A program made the translations under genes and the position numbers. 64,000 bases of DNA from Rhodococcus opacus B4 (GTDB taxonomy: Bacteria; Actinomycetota; Actinomycetes; Mycobacteriales; Mycobacteriaceae): the NCBI RefSeq assembly GCF_000010805.1, contig NC_012522.1, positions 1,984,001 through 2,048,000 on the forward strand. The letters are read 5' to 3'. The notes beneath the pieces were generated by a model. The model searched no databases. It was given only the letters and a program-made list of their open reading frames with translations, and was not told the origin of the DNA. Of the stretch, positions 60,701 to 64,000 are shown piece by piece. Each line of letters starts with the position of its first letter. The first letter of the stretch is position 1.

Positions 60701-63169
60701 CACCACCACCACAGCCGCACCCACCCCCGGACACGACACCAACACCGACTCCACCTCCCCCAACTCCACCCGCTGCCCCCGCACCTTCACCTGAAAATCC
60801 GCCCGCCCCACAAACACCAAACCCCCCAACCCATCCCACCGCACCAAATCCCCCGTCCGATACAACCGCTCCCCCACCCCAAAAGGACTCGCCACAAACG
60901 ACACCGCCGTCAACCCCACCAACCCCACATACCCCCGCGCCAACCCCACACCCCCCACATACAACTCCCCCACCACCCCCACCGGAACCGGCCGCAACCA
61001 CGAATCCAACACCACCACACCAACACCCACCCCCGGCCCACCCACCGACACCACCCCACCCGGCACCAACGCATCACTCACCGTCGCCTGCACCGTCACC
61101 TCAGTCGGACCATACGCATCGAACAACTCCCGACCCGGCGCCCACCGCTCCACCAACTCCGGCCCACACACCTCCCCCGCCACCACCAACACCCGCACCG
61201 AACCCAACGACCCCTCCACCGAACCCAACACCGACGGCGTCACAAAACAATGCGACACCCCCTCCACCTCCAACCACTCCCCCAACACCGCACCCCCGAA
61301 CACCCCCGGCGGCGCCACCACCAAACACGCCCCCACCGAAAACGCCATCAACCACTCGTACACCGCCGCATCAAAACCCGGCGACGCCACATGCGACACC
61401 CGACACCCCGACCACAACCCAAACCGAACCCGCACCTCCTCAACCAAATTCGCCAACCCCCCATGCGACACCACCACCCCCTTCGGCCGCCCCGACGACC
61501 CCGACGTATACATCACATACGCCGCATTCCCCACCCCCAACCGACCCACCCGCTCCCCATCCGACACCACACCACCCGACACCCCCTCCACCACCGACAC
61601 ATCATCAACCCGCAACCACTCCACCACCGACGGCACCACCACCCCCCACACCGACAACCCCACCACCGCACCCGAATCCACCAAAATCTCCCGCACCCGC
61701 ACCTCCGGCAACCCCACATCCACCGGCACGAACACACCCCCCGACTTCACCACCGCCCACACCGCCACCACCAACTCCACCGACCGCGGCACCACCACCC
61801 CCACCACCACCTCCGGACCCACCCCACACCCGATCAACACCCGCGCCAACCGATTCGACCACCCATCCAACTCCCCATACGACAACTCCACACCCCCACA
61901 CGACACCGCCACCCCACCCCCACCCAACCCCACACCCCCCGCCAAAATCTCCGGCAACAACCGCACCCCCACACCCACACCACCCGACACCAACCCCACA
62001 CCCGACCCCCACACACCCACCCCACCCAACCGCACACCCGGATCCGCTGCTGCGGCGGTGAGGATTCGGGCGAATCCCTCGGCGTCCGCCGGCCCGTGGA
62101 CGTCGACGACCCACGTGCCGCCCCGGTCCTCCACGTCCACGTCCACGCCGTCGCCCTCGCAGGGCCACCTCTGCGCGACGGCGACGGAACTCTCACCGAT
62201 GCGCTCGACGCCGAGGGTTTCGCGTATTCCGCCTGTCACCGACCACGCGTCCGCCGCACCGTCTTCGGTGGCGAGAAACCGGTGCCTGCGGGATCTGCGC
62301 AGTTGCAGGCCGACGTTCCGGGTCAGTGCGTCGAACGTGAGATTCGGTGTGAGGGTGAGTCGTACGGGTGCGGTGGACCCGCGCTCCCGGTATCCGACCA
62401 CCACGTCGTCGACACCGGCGCGACTGTGGGCGTATACCGCCAGCGCGGCGAGCAGGACCGCTGCCGGGCCGCCGCCGCTGCGGCGCGCGAGCCGTACGAG
62501 GGCGCCGTCGGCGGGAACGGTGACGCGGCGCCGGTTGCCGTCTTCGGGGTCCGGTCCGGGTGGAAACTGTTGTCGCGGTGCTCCGGCCAGCAACTGCTCC
62601 CAGTGGCGCCGGTCGTCGGCCCAGGCGTCGCTCTCGCGGTAGCGGGCGTCGGAGGTGAGCGGCACGGTGGGCGGCGCGAACGGCCTTGTGTCCGGCGGCG
62701 CGGTCGGGGCCGCCTCCCCCGACTCGTAGGCCTCGGCGGTGCGGCGGACGATCGCCGCCATTCCCGGCTCGTCGTTGACCAGGCGGTGGTAGCGCTGGAA
62801 CCAGCCGTATCGGCCGTGCGGCAGCCGGAACAGGACGTGCACGTACAGGGGTCCGGTCGCGGGGTCCATCGCGCGGGTCAGTTCCCGGTCGATCCACGTC
62901 GCGGCGAGCAGCCCGGGGCCGGTGCCGTCGAGGACGTCGGGACCGGTCACCGCGGCTCCGGCGATCTGACCGGGCTCGGGTCCGTCGAGCACGAAAGTGC
63001 TGTGCAGGCCGCGGCATTCGGTCAGCGTCCGGTGCAGTGCGCGGCGGAACCGGTCTTCGTCGAGCGGACTCTCGAGTTCGAGGTACTGGGCGAACGTGTC
63101 GTCGGGGAGGTGGGCGCGGAGTACCGCGAGCTGGTCGTAGGTGAGGGGCAGCACCTCACCGGTACTCAT
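51704..63169 (-). CDS. Three-module non-ribosomal peptide synthetase (C*-A-T-E / C-A-T / C-A-T-TE)
   Basis: A 3,821-residue synthetase. Order (rough residues): EntF-like C1 1-370, active motif decayed to YHRLVNDEPG; A1 375-885; T1 FFALGGDSILS near 926; epimerase 980-1440 (VAHHVAVDGVSW, SFNYLGQV); C2 1470-1890 (NHHTLLDGWS); A2 1894-2404; T2 FFRLGGDSLSA near 2444; C3 2500-2930 (HHIVADGVS); A3 2960-3450; T3 FFELGGNSLVA near 3495; thioesterase 3560-3821 (GWSLGG; His in VECDHLRM). Specificity residues by hand alignment to PheA: A1 = A2 DAYVVAAVQK, A3 DAFFAGGVQK; no substrate is assigned. Expected product: a tripeptide-like chain whose first residue is epimerised, possibly acylated. A1 and A2 lie in near-identical 1,531-bp repeats. 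ATG 63169 overlaps the upstream dehydrogenase by 14 bp. Confidence 0.93.
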   Translation of the reverse strand: MSTGEVLPLTYDQLAVLRAHLPDDTFAQYLELESPLDEDRFRRALHRTLTECRGLHSTFVLDGPEPGQIAGAAVTGPDVLDGTGPGLLAATWIDRELTRAMDPATGPLYVHVLFRLPHGRYGWFQRYHRLVNDEPGMAAIVRRTAEAYESGEAAPTAPPDTRPFAPPTVPLTSDARYRESDAWADDRRHWEQLLAGAPRQQFPPGPDPEDGNRRRVTVPADGALVRLARRSGGGPAAVLLAALAVYAHSRAGVDDVVVGYRERGSTAPVRLTLTPNLTFDALTRNVGLQLRRSRRHRFLATEDGAADAWSVTGGIRETLGVERIGESSVAVAQRWPCEGDGVDVDVEDRGGTWVVDVHGPADAEGFARILTAAAADPGVRLGGVGVWGSGVGLVSGGVGVGVRLLPEILAGGVGLGGGGVAVSCGGVELSYGELDGWSNRLARVLIGCGVGPEVVVGVVVPRSVELVVAVWAVVKSGGVFVPVDVGLPEVRVREILVDSGAVVGLSVWGVVVPSVVEWLRVDDVSVVEGVSGGVVSDGERVGRLGVGNAAYVMYTSGSSGRPKGVVVSHGGLANLVEEVRVRFGLWSGCRVSHVASPGFDAAVYEWLMAFSVGACLVVAPPGVFGGAVLGEWLEVEGVSHCFVTPSVLGSVEGSLGSVRVLVVAGEVCGPELVERWAPGRELFDAYGPTEVTVQATVSDALVPGGVVSVGGPGVGVGVVVLDSWLRPVPVGVVGELYVGGVGLARGYVGLVGLTAVSFVASPFGVGERLYRTGDLVRWDGLGGLVFVGRADFQVKVRGQRVELGEVESVLVSCPGVGAAVVVVGSGGGLVGYVVPEVGVVVDPGVVVEFAGSVLPGFMVPSVVVVLGELPVTVAGKVDRAALPAPDTAPRGPDRAPRSAAEATLASVFAEVLGVDKVGYDESFFALGGDSILSIRLVSRAKARGLVFTPQQVFEHRTVAALAAESEIADRETPVALAELAGGGIGTFPPTPVVRYLIERGGHYERFSQSVLLDLPDGVDADRLLATVTAVIARHDMLRSRLYRDANGQWQMETRAAVDVDAASLLRHVTVDTATGPGGPAELIAAEHQAAVERLRPSDGVVVQFVWLDPGRLIVVAHHVAVDGVSWRILLPDFVTAWLQVGAGTVPVLPEPATSMRRWAHALAEEAVRNERTAELGWWRNVVEGPDPLITGRPLDPSVDVATALQDVSVETSRDDTSVLLTGLPDLYHGGALDVLLTALVVASSRWRAERGIPGTSMLIRLEGHGREQQVVPGADLSRTVGWFTTVFPVRVDVRGVDLDDALAGGHDLGSALKRVKEHLRAVPDMGIGYGLLRYLNPDTTGRLPVTEPGQISFNYLGQVPDPADGGTAAGWTPADGFGDLRYVPDPDMPASAAIEVNAIVIGGRLRVGFGFPDTLLARAEVERLAARWREALSALVVHARSGSAGGLTPSDVPLVDITQDDLDTWEERFGALTDVWPPTPLQAGLLFHALLAKPSIDAYTVQVELHLKGAVDPDRMRRAAAALLERHANLRVAFVPARDGTFVQVVPATVDVPFRELDLSGLPAAARATELDRVRTADRAAPFDPSGAPLVRFLLVSTGSRESRLVWTNHHTLLDGWSMPLAIRELLALYVAGDADTSALPRPRPYRDFLWWLHRRDPAESRAAWATALAGIDGPTLLFPDARGRQLSAPPDSARYTVSEELTAGLTTLARNRDTTLNTMTQVAWGIVLGAATSREDVTFGSTVSGRSAHLPGVESMIGLFVNTVPTRIALDPRETLGGLLDRTQAEQAALLDHHHLGLADIQRAVGTDIGFDTATVFESYPIDRGGLTEDTDLAGIRVVDVRGVDATHYPLSVAFSVDTQLRMTFHYRPDLIDRADVDSVAGRVTRVLEAMVSDPGVRLGGVGVWGSGVGLVSGGVGVGVRLLPEILAGGVGLGGGGVAVSCGGVELSYGELDGWSNRLARVLIGCGVGPEVVVGVVVPRSVELVVAVWAVVKSGGVFVPVDVGLPEVRVREILVDSGAVVGLSVWGVVVPSVVEWLRVDDVSVVEGVSGGVVSDGERVGRLGVGNAAYVMYTSGSSGRPKGVVVSHGGLANLVEEVRVRFGLWSGCRVSHVASPGFDAAVYEWLMAFSVGACLVVAPPGVFGGAVLGEWLEVEGVSHCFVTPSVLGSVEGSLGSVRVLVVAGEVCGPELVERWAPGRELFDAYGPTEVTVQATVSDALVPGGVVSVGGPGVGVGVVVLDSWLRPVPVGVVGELYVGGVGLARGYVGLVGLTAVSFVASPFGVGERLYRTGDLVRWDGLGGLVFVGRADFQVKVRGQRVELGEVESVLVSCPGVGAAVVVVGSGGGLVGYVVPEVGVVVDPGVVVEFAGSVLPGFMVPSVVVVLGELPVTVAGKVDRAALPAPESPVRVFRAPATPFEAVVADVFGEVLGVDRVGSGDHFFRLGGDSLSATRVVARVDAALGIDVGVHALFEAPTVAEFAERAAKAGTPAHRPELRAAPRPERIPLSLAQTRMWFLNQFDTSSPAYNIAMAFRLTGALDLGALRSAVSDVVQRHETLRTRFPMAGEEPVQVILPAADTVPDLPVTAVSSEVELRELLSAAVAQGFDVTEQIPLRAAVFETSGTDRTLLVVVHHIVADGVSMVPLARDVTSAYTARAAGHAPDWPPTTVQYADFALWQRRLLGSEDDPQSLVSRQLDYWRSTLAGLPAALDLPADRPRSLHRTPDGSRVGFEIDADLHRRLLTTASTHQSTVFMVAHAVLAAFLARMSGTGDIAVGTPVAGRGEAALDDVVGMFVNTVVLRTVVSDADRFSDLLDQVRDVDLGAYAHAEVPFEKVVEALDPPRSTAHSPLFQVLLEFQNVERPDLSLPGVEVHGIDLGATIARFDLQLTLAEEYTDDGSPAGITAGFAYATDLFDAETVAGLADRFVRMLDAAVSDSSIRVGDLEILDALELDELVPMRGFPAVAERLLPDVLTAGAALAPGATAVSCEGVTLSYRDLDERSNRLARALIERGAGPDAFVAIGVPRSIDWVLSMWAVAKSGAAYVPVDPALPPARIRGMLEDSGAMLGLTVTAHRDRLPGVLPWLLLDDPDTANGYSPGAVTDTDRPRPLRVEHAAFLLYTSGSTGTPKGVVLTHGGIANLAVEERERFASMHGARVSHLASPSFDASLFELLMAFAVGATLVVVPPTIIGGRELAELLEVERVSHAFFTPTILDTLRPEDLPSLRILAMGGERFPPELADRWTPGRFVFNGYGPAEATVQTTISEVLSPDEPVNIGGPGRGVDVIVLNTWLQPVPVGVIGELYVAGPGLARGYHRRPALTGACFVANPFGEPGSRMYRTGDLVRWTEIGRLEYVGRNDFQVKVRGQRVELGEIESVLSRCDGVGRAAVTVHSGIGDRLVGYVTAEAGASIDTAEVLRYAGSHLAPYMVPTQLVVLDRLPVGRTGKLDRRALPAPVLAPREFRAPATPVEEAVAEVFADVLGIDRVGADDDFFELGGNSLVATRVASALRDRLGTDVVLQWIFRNPTPEGLARRIVDPSVLGSMPADDVLNVVVPLRASGSRPALFCVHPAGGLALGYAGLIRHLSPDRPVYGLQLPILSGGTTFESMEQLAHRYVVEMRAVQPRGPYHLIGWSLGGVIAQAIAVELRESGAEVGTLAMMDSYVAEGDDFGDLEVNAEEWLHGLGVEFEGGDDAGPSYREQLLDMLGRSFGRDPAFASTLLGRISTGLENSKQISTGYRPRVFDGDLLFFSAAQAADGEEGERPSPGVWQPVITGLIVENKVECDHLRMTTPEALAVIGPILENSLGSRPDRSADDGPGLA
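55959..57489 (-). repeat. 1,531-bp direct repeat, copy encoding adenylation domain 2
   Basis: This block matches 60516-62046 base for base as far as I can read, except position 56783 (G here, A at 61340), which is a silent Phe codon change. It covers the C-A linker and the complete A domain, ending just after the A10 motif (VDRAALPAP). On the coding strand nearly every codon ends in G or T. Confidence 0.95.
60516..62046 (-). repeat. 1,531-bp direct repeat, copy encoding adenylation domain 1
   Basis: Partner of 55959-57489, offset 4,557 bp, same orientation. Sequence identity stops abruptly on both sides. Outside the block the flanking C and T domains of modules 1 and 2 are clearly different, so only the A domain with its upstream linker was copied. 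Confidence 0.95.
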
Positions 63170-63998
63170 GGAATCCCCGTCCGGTCTTGCGTCCCAGGTG
63201 GCCGGCCTCGACCAGGGCGACGAGCGTGGCGGGCGGGCGGTAGTGGTCGTCGCCGGTCGACTCGCGCAGCGCGGTCATCGTGTCGCGGACGTTGTCCAGG
63301 CCGATCAGGTCGGCGGTCCGCAGCGGTCCCATCGGGTGGCCGAGACAGCCTTCGAACAACGCGTCGGCGGTCTCCGCGTCGGCGATGCCGTCGCCGACGG
63401 CGGCGGCCGCCTCGGCGATGCAGAGCATGAGGACCCGGTTCAGCAGGAATCCTGGTCCGTCTCCGACGACGATCCCGGTCTTTCCCAGCGAGGTGAGGAG
63501 TGCCAGCGCGCGGTCCAGCGTCTGCGGCGACGTCCGCGGGCCCCGCACCACCTCGACGGTGTCCTTGAGCGGGGCGGGGTTCATGAAATGCAGCCCAACC
63601 ACCTGTTCCGGCCTGGTGGTGCTCGCGGCGAGCCGGTCGACGGGGATGCCCGACGTGCACGACGCGAGGAGGGTGCCGGGTGCGCACACCCGATCGAGTT
63701 CGGCGAAGATCTTCTCCTTGAGGTCGATTCGCTCGGGGACGCATTCGATGACGATGGCGGCGTCGCGCAGATCGGTCAGCTGCCCGGTCCAGCGCACCCG
63801 CGCGGTGACCTCGGCGGGTTTCGGACCGTCGGCCCGGCCGAGGAGTATCGCCAGCCGCAGCGAGTCGCGCATCCGGGACCGGGCCCGTTCGACAGCCTGT
63901 GGGTCGGGGTCGACGACGATCACGTCATGGCCGGCCTGCGCGAGACATTCGGCCACCCCGGCGCCCATGGTGCCGGCCCCCACCACACCGACGCTCAT
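63156..63998 (-). CDS. 3-hydroxyacyl-CoA dehydrogenase family protein, FkbK-like
   Basis: A 280-residue NAD-dependent dehydrogenase. The Rossmann motif is GVVGAGTMGAGVAECLAQ (GxGxxG at residues 7-12); the active-site His lies in VVGLHFMNPAPLKDTVEVV; the C-terminal domain has GPGFLLNRVLM and GHPMGPLRTADLIGLDNV. It resembles fatty-acid 3-hydroxybutyryl-CoA dehydrogenases and especially FkbK-type enzymes that make hydroxymalonyl-ACP extender units in natural-product clusters. The gene is complete, starting with ATG at 63998. Its 3' end overlaps the NRPS start by 14 bp, so it probably serves the NRPS pathway. The operon very likely continues beyond the window. Confidence 0.85.
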   Translation of the reverse strand: MSVGVVGAGTMGAGVAECLAQAGHDVIVVDPDPQAVERARSRMRDSLRLAILLGRADGPKPAEVTARVRWTGQLTDLRDAAIVIECVPERIDLKEKIFAELDRVCAPGTLLASCTSGIPVDRLAASTTRPEQVVGLHFMNPAPLKDTVEVVRGPRTSPQTLDRALALLTSLGKTGIVVGDGPGFLLNRVLMLCIAEAAAAVGDGIADAETADALFEGCLGHPMGPLRTADLIGLDNVRDTMTALRESTGDDHYRPPATLVALVEAGHLGRKTGRGFHEYR

Positions 63999-64000
63999 CG

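Noticed and set aside
51704..63998. Assignment of the NRPS to a named siderophore such as rhodochelin or heterobactin
   Set aside because: The module order and the absence of hydroxamate or catecholate genes in the window do not support it, and the upstream part of the cluster is not visible.

Overview
The window looks like chromosomal DNA of a mycolic-acid actinobacterium, most likely a Rhodococcus of the jostii/opacus type (inference). Reasons: high GC, many GTG starts, genes joined by ATGA/GTGA overlaps, a mycolyltransferase-like esterase, an F420-dependent glucose-6-phosphate dehydrogenase, PknG with its GlnH/GlnX partners, a DUF3263 protein and a DUF222/HNH (13E12-type) gene. From memory of the M. 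tuberculosis map (not computed here), the backbone follows Rv0437c back to Rv0407 in order: psd, pssA, AAA ATPase, GCS2 ligase, sodC, LytR_C protein, DUF3263, def, GNAT, xthA, thiC, thiD, lpqL-like peptidase, thiG, thiS, thiO, thiE, mutT3, glnX, glnH, pknG, ackA, pta, fgd. Other blocks are inserted into this frame.

Layout. 1-4 kb: FAD amine oxidase, an alpha/beta hydrolase and histidine ammonia-lyase. 4-10 kb: SRPBCC protein, TPR-like protein coupled to a MerR/beta-clamp fusion, psd-pssA (phosphatidylethanolamine synthesis) and a CDC48-like double AAA ATPase. 10-20 kb: PEP mutase-like protein, membrane protein, Nudix hydrolase, and a complete Mrp cation/proton antiporter operon (fused A/B, then C to G), with a convergent PAP2 phosphatase. 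20-27 kb: GCS2 ligase, sodC, two small envelope or regulatory genes, def-GNAT, xthA and two short GNATs. 27-37 kb: two thiamine loci, each behind a TPP riboswitch (thiC-thiD; thiO-thiS-thiG), with a divergent thiE; a cyclase, a lipoprotein aminopeptidase and an ABC exporter lie between them. 37-46 kb: mutT3, glnX-glnH-pknG (nutrient-sensing kinase locus) and pta-ackA. 46-52 kb: frameshifted DUF222/HNH gene, xenobiotic acetyltransferase, AurF-like diiron oxygenase, fgd, DUF202 protein and secreted esterase. 52-64 kb: a three-module NRPS read leftward, translationally coupled to an upstream FkbK-like 3-hydroxyacyl-CoA dehydrogenase.

The most striking part is the NRPS. Modules 1 and 2 carry the same adenylation domain, encoded by two 1,531-bp direct repeats with one synonymous difference seen. 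Those repeats use almost only G/T-ending codons, unlike the rest of the gene. Other points worth attention are the MerR-beta-clamp fusion, a palindrome reused at two convergent gene junctions, a recurring -10-to-start spacing that implies leaderless transcripts, and hydrolase, condensation and cyclase domains missing key catalytic residues.
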